Part shown: positions 1 to 11,503 of the stretch, one piece after another
Layout of the letters: each line of letters opens with the position of its first letter
How positions within the stretch are numbered: the first letter of the stretch is position 1
Assembly (NCBI GenBank): GCA_025084515.1
Contig: JAJAGP010000436.1
Span: forward strand, 317,152 to 381,151
Length of the DNA stretch: 64,000 nucleotides
Direction: 5' to 3'
DNA from: Ancistrus triradiatus
Taxonomy: Eukaryota > Chordata > Actinopteri > Siluriformes > Loricariidae
Notes under the pieces: model-generated
Seen by the model: only the letters and a program-made list of their open reading frames with translations
Databases searched by the model: none
Told to the model about the DNA's origin: nothing
Translations under genes and position numbers: made by a program

Positions 1-397
1 CAGCACAGAGAAGAGGACGACGCTTCGGGATATAGTTGACATAAGGCTTCTTTTATGCACTGTAAAGTTTTAAGTGGCATTTGTGAATGTAATTTCTTAT
101 TGTAGTGCATGACAAAGGGTTGCCAAAGTAAGATAACATAATACTTTATTAGTCCCACAGTGGAGAAATTTACAGATTCCAGCAGCAAAGTGGTAGTAGT
201 GCACACAGTAAAAAGTGTAAAAAAATGTAAACAATAAAAACAATTCAGCTATGTACATGCATAAACAGAATAAAAAACAAAAATATATAACACCAGAACA
301 TTTTATGACGATTGGTGCATTGGCGCAATTGGTGCTTTTTCATCATGAATAGATCGCACCATGGAGTGTTCTATTTAGGGTGCCAATGTTTACTTTT
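1..397. other. Intron of dnaaf10; possible degraded reverse-oriented LINE tail
   Basis: No exon is evident. From about 140 the text ACTTTATTAGTCCCACAGTG followed by AGCAGCAAAGTGGTAGTAG resembles the 3' tail of teleost non-LTR elements read in reverse. This is recognition by eye and is weak. The rest is AT-rich. Confidence 0.35.
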
Positions 398-580
398 ACA
401 TTTACAGAATTAAGCAGACGCCCTTATCCAGAGCGACTTACAATTGATGCAGTCTTGCAATCCAAGCAATTGTTCGTTAAGGGCCTTGCTCAAGGACCCA
501 ACAGTGGCAGCTTGGCAGAGGTGGGATTTGAACTCTGGACCTTCTGATCCATAGTCCAGTACCTTAACTGCTAGGCTACT
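398..580 (-). repeat. V-SINE-like tRNA-derived SINE, minus strand
   Basis: Read on the minus strand it has the order shared by the other copies here: GCCTAGC..GTTAAGGTACTGGA head, box-B-like motif, CTGCCAAGCTGCCACTGTTG, AGCAAGGCCCTTAA, then the tail TAAGTCGCTCTGGATAAGGG and CTGCTTAATTCTGTAAATG. The head is tRNA-related and the tail is shared with LINE ends in the V-SINE superfamily. Confidence 0.8.
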
Positions 581-713
581 AAAGTCCATACCTCAGTATA
601 TTAAACAGACTGTTCAATGTTCCATGAAGAAGCATTCAAATTTCAAGATTCCACTGTATGAATGAAATATGTTGTCAGTCATATCTACATTTTTAAGCAT
701 TTCTTCATTTTAG

Positions 714-3700
714 ATCGAGAAACCCAAACCAATCAAATGTGGAACATTCGGAGCAACATCACTCCAGCAGAGGCATTTGGCCACAGGCGACTTTGACGGC
801 AACATGCATGTGTGGTAAGAATTTCACTGTTCAGTAACACATCCGTTCACCATTCATTCTGCCAAGTTTATAGCAAACAGATGTGTTACACTAGTGATTT
901 TTGCACTAGGAATCTGGAGGCACCAGAGGAACCTGTGTACTCTGTGAAAGCCCACAAGGAAATAGTGAACTGTATCGATGGAGTTGGAGGCTTGGGCATC
1001 GGAGATGGCGCACCAGAAATCGTTACGGGAAGTCGAGATGGTTAGTTTACCATCATTGCAGATGCTTTTGTTTGGTGTCATATAGGCATGTGCCAATACA
1101 GGTATGCATGTAATGTCCACCATACTTTCTTTGAAACTGTACGTTATACTGTGCTTAGCAATGTTTCCCATACAGTGCTTTGACCACCATGTATTGACTC
1201 TCTCACACACATTTCTTGAATTAGAAACTGTCTTTGTGTGACAGCACAACATATTTCCTGTTGTATTTACGACACGGGCATTTATTTCAGAATAGAGGGG
1301 TTAACTGACTGAGAAGCAAGTGCGTTTAACCCTGGTAGCTCTGGTAGCTACAAAGACTTTAAATCTGCCTTGGTGCTTTGGTTTTTGTCTTTGTAGGTAC
1401 AGTTAAAGTTTGGGACCCAAGGCAAAACAGCACGCCTGTGGCAAACATGGAGCCAGCAGAAGGAGAAACCAAGAGAGATTGCTGGACTGTTGCCTTTGGT
1501 GTGTACTTAGACAGTGACTGTACACACTTCTGATGTTATAGGAAATGAAATGGGTATACAGTATTGTTAACATTGTAGTATTCTGATATCGAAAAGTGTA
1601 TCCCATTAGTGTCTTTATATTCAGCTGTTGGAGTTGTAACCTGTGCTTGGAGGCTGTTTTACTAGCTCCGTCTGATTATCTTTTTCTCTGAAGGTCATGC
1701 CTTCAATGACCAGGACCGCTGTGTATGTGCTGGGTATGATAATGGTGACATCAAGCTGTTTGACCTCAGAAACATGGCTTTGCGGTGGGAGAAAAATATA
1801 AAAAATGGCGTAAGTGTGTATGGCTTTGGAAGACTTGGAAGTTGTTTGCATGTGATGATATTGGTATGGACAATATGCTTTTAGTCTTTTCTTGTTGTAT
1901 AATGAGTAATATGTGCTCGATTGGTCCAACAGGCCATCACCATGGGTTCGAGACTAGTGGGTTTTTTAATTGGTGATGCTGATATTTGGCAAGCAGGGTG
2001 ACTGATGGCCGATACTGATCAAATTAATAACAATAAATGAGACATAATTGCTGAACTTAAATGAACATTTAAGCTATAAATGCACTGTCTCTTTTTGCAC
2101 TCTGTCTTCTATATAAATAAAAAGAAAGTTTAGCTGTTCTTAACTACAGCCTTTATTACCAGATAACACTATCACATTCTTTTTGGGAAAATATTAAAAT
2201 ATGTAAATACTTGCTAAAAAATAAACAATGTTAGAGTACTGCACATGGTATCAGCATCTTTTTGTTTTTAATCTCAGTTCCAGTTAAGGGCAGCAAGTTG
2301 TAATGCTGGAAGCAAAGTGGATATATTGCCGATCATTTCAAAGGACTGTGGTAGCCTAGCGGGTAAGGTACTGGACTCTGGACCAGAAGGTCCAGGGTTC
2401 AAATCCCACCTCTGCCAAGCTGCCACTGTTGGGTCCTTGAGCAAGGCCCTTAACCCACAATTGCTTGGATTGTAAGACTGTATCAATTGTAAGACGCTCT
2501 AGATAAGGGCATCTGCTAAATGCTGTAAATGGATTATTGAAACAGTGACTACTTCTATTAATACATCAGTGGTTAATGATGCTCTGTTTTGTTTGTTTTT
2601 ATAGGTGTGCTGTGTTGAATTTGACAGAAAAGACATCAATATGAACAAACTGGTGGCAACGTCTTTAGAAGGCAAATTTCATGTCTTTGACATGAGAACT
2701 CAGCATCCGACCAATGGTTTTGCATCAGTTTCAGAAAAGGTAAACAGCTTAACATAAGGAATTCATCTTGCATGGTGCAGTTCAAGAAGCAAAAAAATAA
2801 AGCTATGATGCAAGCAGTGAGCAGATCACATCGATTCTTATTAATTCCTTACACACTCAGCAATTTTCCATCGGTTTTATTACTGTTCTCTCTGTTTAAG
2901 GCTCACAAATCTACAGTATGGCAAGTGAAACATTTGCCACAGAACCGTGATGTCTTCATGACAGCAGGCGGAGCAGGAAACCTGCACTTATGGAAATAGT
3001 AAGTCAGTCAGTATTTGTGCTTAAACAGAAAGATGTTCACAGTTTTTGACAATTTTCTTCTCACAAATGGGCGGTACTTGAAATTTAAATAATTTACTAA
3101 AGACCAAAAATCCACGAGCGATTACGAGAACGATCCCTTTGTAATACGGTGGTGCTTGAACGTTTGTGAACCCTTTAGAATTTTCTATATTTCTGCATAA
3201 ATATGTCCTAAAACATCATCAGATTTTCACACAAGTCCTAAAAGTAGATAAAGAGAACCCAGTTAAACAAATGAGACAAAAATATTATACTTGGTCATTC
3301 ATTTATTGAGGAAAATGATCCAATATTACATATTAGTGAGTGGCAAAAGTATGTGAAGATCTAGGATTAGCAGTTAATTTGAAGGTGAAATTACAGTCAG
3401 GTGTTTTGAATCAATAAGATGACAATCAGGTGTGAGTGGGCACCCTGTTTTATTTAAAGAACAGGGATCTATCAAAGTCTGCTCTTCACAACACATGTTT
3501 GTGGAAGTGTATCATGGCACGAACAAAGGAGATTTCTGAGGACCTCAGAAAAAGAGTTGTTGATGCTCATCAGGCTGGAAAAGGTTACAAAACCATCTCT
3601 AAAGAGTTTGGACTCCACCAATCCACAGTCAGACCGATTGTTTTACAAATGGAGGAAATCAAACCATTGTTCCCCTCCCCAGGAGGGATCGACCAACAAA

Positions 3701-4886
3701 GATCACTCCAAGAGCAAGACGTGTAATAGTTGGCGAGGTCACAGAGGACCTCAGAGTAACTTCTAAGCAACTGAAGGCCTCTCTCACATTGGCTAATGTT
3801 AATGTTCATGAGTCCACCATCAGAAGAACACTGAACAAGAATGGTGTGCATGGCAGGGTTGCAAGGAGAAAGCCACTACTGTACGGGGATGGGGGCAAGT
3901 ATAATATTTTTGTCTCTTTTGTTTAACTGGGTTCTCTTTATCTACCTTTAGGAATTGAGTGAAAATCTGATGATGTTTTAGGTCATATTAATGCAGAAAT
4001 ACAGAAAATTCTAAAGGGTTCACAAACTTTCAAGAATCATTAAACTGCTCGATTTACGGTACAATAAATTCAGCTTATGATGAGTTTGCCAGAATGTATC
4101 CCATCATAAATCGAGGACTACCTGTAACATCTACATTTGAAACAGATGGAACCCAGAATGGACCGAGCTAAAAAAAAAAAAAAAAACAACGAACTATATG
4201 AAATAAGTCCAGCTATATGGACAAACAATATGGACATAAGACTAGAAACCGACTGTACAACAACGAACATGATGTAAATCATCAATTCTAACTATTTTAT
4301 AATTATAACCAGCAAACATTCTGTAATTCTTAAAAGAAGTAAAGCTATAAAATACACAAACGCAGTACCCAGCATAGGAACATCTGTCTCCTATTGTGCA
4401 GAGTAAAGGAGCAAGCATTCCCTCAAAAGTAAATAGTTGGTAAAAGAACAATGGTGCTTTAAAAAAGTGTGTTGCAAGGGTGGGGAACCGCATCTGCAAA
4501 AATCAGTGGGTGTCATTTAAACGAAGTTCTAGCAACACTTGATTGAAGCCGTTCTTCTCTGTCTTTCAATGACTTACTAGCTTTATCAGGTACAGCTTCT
4601 GTCTGGAACCAAAACTGAAACGATTAACGTTTTCACTAGCACTGTTCAGTGCTGACTAAATATCCGGGTTCATTTCAGCGAGTATCCAGCCAAGAGGAGC
4701 GAAACGGACGGAGACGGGGTGGAGAAGGGAGTGGCTGGAACGCTCAACCTTCTGCAGAACGTCACTCTGTCCACGCAGCCCATCGCCAGCCTGGACTGGA
4801 GTCCAGATAAGCAAGGCCTGTGTGTGTGCGGCTCCTTTGACCAGTCTGTACGAGTCCTCATTGTCACAAAGTTAAACAGGGTGTGA
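714..4886 (+). CDS. dnaaf10: Dynein axonemal assembly factor 10 (WD repeat protein 92), 3' seven coding exons, 5' partial
   Basis: Exons read with GT-AG borders: 714-814, 910-1040, 1397-1498, 1694-1809, 2605-2739, 2901-2998, 4679-4886 (TGA at 4884-4886). Reading phase is kept across every junction and gives 296 codons. Compared from memory with the 357-aa human protein, the fragment starts at residue 62, so only about 61 N-terminal residues are missing to the left. WD40 blade endings are visible (NMHVW, VKVWD, IKLFD, FHVFD, LHLWK) and the C-terminus is VRVLIVTKLNRV. The family is a cytosolic beta-propeller that works with R2TP/prefoldin-like chaperones in pre-assembly of axonemal dynein arms. 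Introns hold a V-SINE (2344-2531) and an internally deleted Tc1 element (3145-4040). The reading frame looks intact, so this is a working gene and not a pseudogene copy. The first exon(s) and promoter are outside the window. Confidence 0.95.
2344..2531 (+). repeat. V-SINE-like SINE in dnaaf10 intron
   Basis: A nearly full copy: GTAGCCTAGCGGGTAAGG head, box-B-like GGTTCAAATCCC, body and the ATCTGCTAAATGCTGTAAAT tail. The box-B-like motif is that of a tRNA-type internal pol III promoter. Confidence 0.85.
3145..4040 (+). mobile_element. Tc1-like transposon, internally deleted, in dnaaf10 intron
   Basis: Long inverted ends: the left starts CGGTGGTGCTTGAACGTTTG with AACATCATCAGATTTTCACA inside; the right carries TGAAAATCTGATGATGTTTT and TTCACAAACTTTCAAG. 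Between them sits the transposase N-terminus (open frame from 3511, MARTKEISEDLRKRVVDAHQ), which holds the paired-type HTH region. It then shifts frame, and the DDE part is deleted. It cannot make an active transposase. Confidence 0.85.
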
Positions 4887-5150
4887 GTGGATGCGCTCGG
4901 ACTACCAGTCTGCATAGTATTCATCCAAACAGAATGTGAACCTGTGTTTATGCAAGCAGACCCAAGTTCTCAGGCTTGGTTTAGACATTGATTCCATGAA
5001 CCTGTTTCTCTTTTAAATGGTCCTGTCGGTTTTGCAATATTAATCAGTGTTTTACAGAGTAAACTGTTTTGCACATATCTTGTATTTTTTTTTCTTACCG
5101 CCCAAAATGTTTCTGTAAGTATTTCACTTTTTAGATATCCGATCTAATAC
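4041..5150 (+). other. Last dnaaf10 intron remainder, final exon and start of 3' region
   Basis: Outside exon 4679-4886 there is a short fragment of the dispersed repeat reading CATCATAAATCGAGGACTAC (about 4040-4125) and a poly(A) tract at 4171-4187. After the stop codon the AT-rich sequence is probably 3' UTR. No single poly(A) signal could be chosen among several AATAAA hexamers after 5220. Confidence 0.4.
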
Positions 5151-5989
5151 AGTGAATCAGTTCACGTCATTAATCCGTTCCAGAAGGCTTGTTGAGTACC
5201 AAAAACATTTCCCATAAGGGATAATGTAATAAATAATAATTTGTTTCACACCCCCTGAAAATCCACACTATATAAGGCATTATATGCATTAATGCATTAA
5301 TGTATTGTACAGGTGCTCCCTGATTTACAAGGGGCATGTGTTCTGACAAATCCATCATAAGTTAAATGAACCGATGAGTTTAATATAGTTTATTCTTTAT
5401 CATAGCTTAGCCAACCTTAAGAACAGCTGAGCTGAAAACACTTATCTTAATCTACAGTTGGCCAAAATCATTAACACAAAGCTTACTTTATAATAAAGTG
5501 TTGAAAAATCACAAGTAATTTAGTGAGCAATTTATGGAAAGTGGAAAGTAAAAGCAAAACACTTACTGTATTGGCTAACTCAGGGCACCAGCATGGCTCC
5601 TAATGCTTACTGCAGCCTGTATTCCGGAGGACTCGGTTTCTTTTGGTTGCCGATAATCAATAACCTTTTTAGGACCCATGGGGATTTATTTGCAGTAAGA
5701 ATACGTTAGATGTATAAATAGATGTAAAAATAAAGAAAAACATGACAATCAGCAGGGATCTTCACTGAACAAGAGCTATTGTGATCTTGAAGCACTATCA
5801 CTGTGTACTGAATCGTGAATCGAGTTTTGGCTGAAATGCGGCTCGACTCATACAATTTGGTTCAAGTGCGCAAAGGACTGAGCAAAGGACGAGAATGGAG
5901 ACCAGACTTTTTTCCTGTCAAAATGTGTAGAGAACAGAAATTGACAAGTTCCGGGGTGGTCGAGAACCGAGGTACTATAAAAGACTATA

Positions 5990-6023
<34 letters not shown>
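5151..6023. repeat. Dispersed teleost repeat with (TA)n at its end
   Basis: Two landmarks recur elsewhere in this window. GTTCCAGAAGGCTTGTTGAG (5178-5197) resembles text at 52632, and the 5511-5970 block (AATTTAGTGAGCAATTTATG ... GTGGTCGAGAACCGAGGTAC) resembles 20660-20885. It ends in (TA)n at 5992-6023. It is a multi-copy non-coding element; its class was not determined. Open frames across the TA tract are artefacts. Confidence 0.55.
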
Positions 6024-6027
<4 letters not shown>

Positions 6028-7007
6028 TATAGTATATAAGACTACTATAAAGGATATATACATTTTTGGAGATTCACCTGTATACTGGAACATAACTTTC
6101 ATATAAATTCATAAATTCACCCTGAATATCCAGCATTTAAATCAGAAAAAAACACTTCTGAACATGTTGTTCATGAATTTCATGCTTTTTTTTTTAAGAA
6201 AAAAAACATGGTCATTGATTCCTATTGAGTAGACCACTACAAAGCTGTGAAAGTGTCCTTATACTAAAGAGATTATCCTGAAGAAACAGTGTGTGTATCG
6301 TTTGAACACATTTACCTCTGGGAAACTGTTAAGCACAAGTAAAGGCATTTTCAAGGCTCTTCATAAGGATAAAAATGATCTCACCTATTAGGAAGGCATC
6401 ATTAAACATCTGTCAGTTAACAGTCTGTAATGGGAACCTGAGTGGCCAGAGGGACTTTTCCCCAGCAACTTGACCAGCTCAGTGTATGATTCAGGGACCT
6501 GAAATACACATACAGATCATTCTGAACATAGGCTCTGAGCAATATATGTTCATTTAAGTTGTAAAATAATTACCTCCACACAGAGAACTTCTTGTGGGAA
6601 GGTTTAGAATGTGACATGGCTAAGGCTTTTATTATATTTTTTATTAGGCCTATATTTTATTATATTATATATTTCTGCCCATTGGTATGAACAGTGGAAC
6701 AATTAGAGCATGTTATTTTTTCCCCTGATTAGTCAAACCATCATTAAGTGTTAATCATTACACCCTATCCTGGTCAGGTTCGTAGGGGAAGGTTTGGAGC
6801 CTAAATCATAACGTATACCCTGGATAAATGGGCCATAAACATCGCAAGTTTCACCTGGAAATTGAACCAAAGGCTTTCAGGAACTACCATTTTCAGCAGC
6901 TGCATCTTCCCACCAAGCAGCCATGCTTATAACAGAAAAGCAAAGGCTTGAACCGCCGCTGGCCATTTTAGGGCAACTTTAGGGATTTCACCTCCTTGTT
7001 TCTATAC
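6024..7007. other. Intergenic, mostly featureless, with a repeat fragment at 6760-6930
   Basis: AT-rich sequence without coding features. The part at 6760-6930 (CACCCTATCCTGGTCAGG ... TACCCTGGATAAATGGG) is a degraded copy of the repeat seen better at 38295-38480. Confidence 0.45.
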
Positions 7008-7711
7008 TCTTGTCTATTTTATCAGGTCCACTTACCTTATAGTCACACTTTGTAGTTCTTCCATTACAGACTGTAGTCCATCTGTTTACATACTTTGTTA
7101 GTCCCTTTTACTCTGTTCTCTAATGGTCAGGACCCCCACAGATCAGGTACTATTTGGATGGTGGATCATTCTTAGCTCTGCAGTGACACTGATGTGGTGG
7201 TGGTGTGTTGTGTTGGTACAATTGGATCAGACGCTGCGGTGCTGCTGAAGTTTTTAAACACCTCAGTGTCACAGTGGACTGAAAATAGTCCACCAACCAA
7301 AAATATCCAGCCACCTGCATCTTGTACTCACAGCATCCTGTGAGCAGTAATGAAGGATTGGAGGATGACTAACACAAACTGTAGCAACTGATGAGCTGCT
7401 GTCTCTGACTTTACATCTACAAGGTGAAGCAATATGGTAGATGTCTACTAGAGTGCGCAGTGAGTGAACACAGTGTTTAAAAACTCCAGCAGCTGTGTCT
7501 GATGTACTCATACCAGCACAGCATCAGTGTCACTGCAGTGCTGAGAATGATCCAGTAGCCAAATAGTACCAGGGATCCTGACCATTAGAGAACAGAGTAA
7601 AGGGGAATAACAAAGTATGTCGAAAAAAAGATGGACTACAATCTGTAACTGTAGAACTACAAAGTGTGTTTATATGGTAAGTGGAACTGATATAACAGAC
7701 AGTGAGTGTAG
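7008..7711. mobile_element. Long fold-back (hairpin) DNA element, copy 1
   Basis: Two arms of roughly 250-300 bases are imperfect reverse complements. Left-arm GGTCAGGACCCCCACAGATC and GGATCATTCTTAGCTCTGCA mirror right-arm GCAGTGCTGAGAATGATCC (7528-7553) and GGATCCTGACCATTAGAG (7571-7590). A second copy is at 47220-48021. No transposase is present, so this is a non-autonomous DNA element, probably of the Tc1/mariner type by its relation to the second copy. Confidence 0.75.
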
Positions 7712-8100
7712 AAAGAACTCATCACTTAAGGAAGAGTTATACAGTACTGCTCTTGTTGTTCACTGCATAACCCACGATTTATTAAGCATTAAACTCTGGA
7801 AGGCAAACTAATACTCTTGAATCAAATAATAGTAGGCTACTATACTACAGCCATACCGATATTTCTGTAGGTGCCGAAGGAGCGCCAAGTATATTGCTGG
7901 GTAGCTGCAGCTCCCCCTGGCGTTTACACAACGTACAACCAAATAGAAATACTGCATCGGTATGGCTATGAGAAATACGTTTTTATACAAAATTACCCTG
8001 TTTAAAAAATGGAGTCCATTAATATGTGCCTATAATGTCTCTGTCAGAGGAGCTTGATAGCGTCATGTTACAGAGATATTAAACGGACTGCCTGCCTATA
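7712..8100. other. Intergenic, with an imperfect palindrome at about 7848-7970
   Basis: GCCATACCGATATTTCTGTA (7849) is mirrored by CTGCATCGGTATGGC (7951-7967), with GCGCCAAG/CCCCTGGCG between. It is a small hairpin element of unknown class. No genes were seen. Confidence 0.4.
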
Positions 8101-9165
8101 TACAGTGGTGTGAAAAAGTCTTTGCCCCCTTCCTGATTTCCTATATTTTTGCATGTTTGTCACACAAGTGTTTTGGAACATCAAACCAATTTAAATATTA
8201 GTCAAAGACAACACAAGTAAACACAAAATGCAGTTTTTAAATTAAGGTGTTTATTATTAAAGGAGAAAAAAATCCAAACTTACATGGCCATGTGTGAAAA
8301 AGTGATTGCCCCCCTAAACCTAATAACTGTTTGGGCCACCCTTAGCAGCAACAACTGCAACCAAGTGTTTGCCATAACTTGCAATGAGTTTCACAGCATT
8401 GTGGAGGAATTTTGGCCACTCATCTTTAGAGAATTGTTGTAAATCAGCCACATTGGTGGGTTTTCCAGCATGAACGGCCTTTTTAAGGTCAGACCACAGC
8501 ATCTCAATAGGATTCAGGTCAGGACTTTGACTAGGCCACTCCAAAGTCTTCATTTTGTTTTTCTTCAGCCATTCGGAGGTGGACTTGCTGGTGTGTTTTG
8601 GATCATTGTCCTGCTGCAGAACCCAAGTTCGTTTCAGCTTGATGTCACGAACAGATGGCCGAACGTTCTCCTTCAGGATTTTTTGGTAGACAGCAGAATT
8701 CATAGTTCCATTTATCACAGCAAGTCTTCCAGGTCCTGAAGCAGCAAAACAGCCCCAGACCATCAACACTACCACCACCATATGTTTACTGTTGGTATAA
8801 TGTTCTTTTCTGAAATACTGTGTTACTTTTACACCAGATGTAATGGGACACACACCTTCCAAAGAGTTCAACTTTTGTCTCGTCAGTCCACAGAATGTTT
8901 TCTCAAAAGTCTTGGGGATCATCAAGATGTGTTGTGGAAAAATTGAGATGAGCTTTGATGTTCTTTTTGCTCAGCAGTGGTTTTCGTCTTGGAACTCTGC
9001 CATGCAGGCCATTTTTGCCCAGTCTCTTTCTTATGGTGGAGGCATGAACACTGACCTTAATTGAGGCAAGTGAGGCCTGCCGTTCTTTGGATGTTGTTGT
9101 GGGGTCTTTTCTTGGATGAGTCGTCGCTACACTCTTGGGGCTCTTGGGTAAATTTGGTCAGTTGA
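8101..9165 (-). mobile_element. Tc1-like transposon, 3' part, with open transposase C-terminal frame
   Basis: One end (8101: TACAGTGGTGTGAAAAAGTC) is intact and the other is lost. The minus-strand frame 8925-8320 (201 codons, no stop) encodes the transposase catalytic half: WVLQQDNDPKHTS holds the second Asp and SPDLNPIEMLW the Glu of the DD34E triad, and the end reads VVAAKGGPNSY. The N-terminal half upstream is frameshifted and truncated, so the enzyme is incomplete. Confidence 0.88.
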
Positions 9166-9654
9166 TCGTTGATACTCTAAAGGGGCTGGTCCGACTTTAT
9201 CCAAGTGAGTTATTTTATTTGTACAATTTCAATAATTGATTAGAACTTGATGGGTATAAACAGCTGGACATTTTTCAGGGTGTAATGTGTTAAAAAGTGA
9301 GGATTTTGACACGGTAAGATGATTTTCCAGAGAAACTATATCTGCAAATTGTAATGATCAATTACTGTTTATTTGTTGAGTTAAACATTATATTTTTTAT
9401 AATAAATAACTTAACATTATATTTGGAATATCCAAAAGTTTGAGTATCCTGTCCGAAAACACTTAGTAACACCATCTTTAGGAGAAAAACAATCACAGCC
9501 TGCAAATGCTTCTTGCATCACTCTTCTCCAATTTGGAAATATTCTTAGATCCTAGCGACAAGTGTCAGTGAGTAAGTATACATAATCGTAAGGTAAAAAG
9601 ACCTAATTAGCAGTCATTGATAATTGTATTTAGTGTAATTTTGCAGTATGGCGT
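9166..9654. other. Intergenic AT-rich DNA, no feature recognised
   Basis: Composition is AT-rich. Nothing coding or structured was recognised between the two Tc1 relics. Confidence 0.4.
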
Positions 9655-10420
9655 TAATACCCCCAAGGTGCTCTGTTGGATTGAGATCTGCTGACGGTGG
9701 AGGCCATCTCATTGAGAAACCGGATTGAGATGATTTGAGCTTTGTGACATGGTGCATTATCCTGCTGGAAGTAGCCATCAGAAAATGGATACACTGTGGT
9801 CACATCAGGATGGACATGATCAGCAATAGTCGGGTAGGCTGTGGCTCTTCCAGGATGCTCAATTGCTATGAAGCGGCCAAGAAAATACCCACCACACCCT
9901 TACACCACCACTAGCTTGAACCGCTGATACAAGGCAGCATGGATTCATGCTGTAATGCTGATGCCAAATTCTTACCCGACCATCTGAATGTCACAGCATG
10001 CTGAGCCCATGCGAATTGTAGCCTCAGTTGCCCGTTCTTAGCTGATAGGAGTGTCACCTGTAGCCCATCTGCTTCAAGGTTCGACATATTGTGAATTCAG
10101 CGATGTTCTTCTGCATTCCTCAGTGGTAACAAGTGGTGATTTGGCTACTGTTGAATTTCTATCAGCTGGAACCAGTCTGGCCATCCACCTCTGACATCAT
10201 CAAGGCATTTTTACTCAGAAATTGCACTGGATATTTCCTCTCATTCGAGCCATGTCTGTAGATCATTGGTTTCCTGTGTAGCACCAACAACCAAGACACA
10301 TTCATAGCCATTCTGATGCTTGGTCATCTTTCCCATATCTACATGCCTGAATGCATTGAGTTGCTGCTAACCACCACTTAAATATGACATACTAGTTAGT
10401 GCCCTGTACGTTTTAAACGC
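9655..10420 (-). mobile_element. Tc1-like transposon relic (family B), minus strand
   Basis: GTGCTCTGTTGGATTGAGAT, read on the minus strand, encodes the SPDLNPTE region; GGTGCATTATCCTGCTGGAA encodes the DNA-binding and catalytic linker (QQDNAPCH-like). The same text recurs at 14187, 16620, 28560 (reverse), 49540 and 56930 (reverse). All frames are broken and no terminal repeats were seen. Confidence 0.75.
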
Positions 10421-10548
10421 AGCATGAAGTGTTTCCTGTGATTTCATAACATCTGATTTGACTTCACACGCCTAACTGACACATGGTTGAGCAATTAGTC
10501 CAAGTTACAGCAGCAACTGACTGAGACAATACTTTGTGATTGAGTCAA

Positions 10549-10563
10549 TTTATTACCTTTATT
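10549..10563 (-). promoter_or_regulatory. Polyadenylation signals of psmb1
   Basis: Two minus-strand AATAAA hexamers (10549-10554 and 10558-10563, read as TTTATT on the + strand) lie 106-120 bases past the psmb1 stop codon. This gives a short 3' UTR of about 130 bases. The position is typical; use has not been shown. Confidence 0.65.
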
Positions 10564-10668
10564 CTTGAGAAAGAATATAAAAAGAACAGAAAGAGCAAAG
10601 TATCCAGAGCCAAACACATTAACTCCAGGAAAGCAACAGACCAGTTTCTGACATGGCCGGAAAGGCCA

Positions 10669-11462
10669 TCAGTCTTTCCTGAGTGGCAGAGTCTCCTCTT
10701 TGATTCCCTCCTTGGTCACGATGCAGATTTTGAGCGCATCTCCGGTGTAGACATCTCTCTCCGCAGCGGATATGAACACGTCTTTCACCAGCTGCAAGGC
10801 TTTCTCCAGACTCAGCGGCAAGTGCTCCACGTTCTCCATGTTCTTATACCCAATCTGTCCAAAAGCAAAAACAACAATAACAAAAAGCAGGTTTAGACAT
10901 AGGGAGTACTTGTACTGAACATATTCTTTCTTCTGCAAGCTAAACAATGAAATCAGATTTGAATACCAACATAAGATAATCCATAAAAGACGTTCCTTTT
11001 CATTTCTGAAGTGTATACAATGCAGAACAATCCATATTCTTTTGTATAACTTTTCAAACAAAAAAAAGTCAGTCCTCTACAATTAAAACAAATGACTAGA
11101 AGCAGAGGTTTTAAACTGTAAACAAAATGTTCTATTTTTGCTTCGCCATATCTTTAATAACCAAGTGAAAACATTCCTTTTTATGTCGGAAGAATAAAGA
11201 ATTAAAAGTGTACTTTTCGTGTATAAACAACAAACAAAAAGAATCTTTAGTCCCCTGAAATTAAAGGAAATTGGGAATCTCGCTGAGAATGGGATACGCA
11301 TCTGTAAGCATGACGTATGATTGCGCCCTCTGGTGTACAAAAAATGCAGTTGCATTAGATGGCGTAATAAATTAGCACATGTAATCCAACTCAATAATCC
11401 CACTTTTGCATCGCGATGCATCGGTACACCCCTAGTACACAGAATACTAGGTATCAGTTATG

Positions 11463-11503
<41 letters not shown>

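Noticed and set aside
1..35. Possible 5' exon of dnaaf10 at the window edge (a frame gives TTLRD near where LLRE is expected).
   Set aside because: The frame is followed by no usable GT donor in phase with the exon starting at 714, and residues before it do not match the family.
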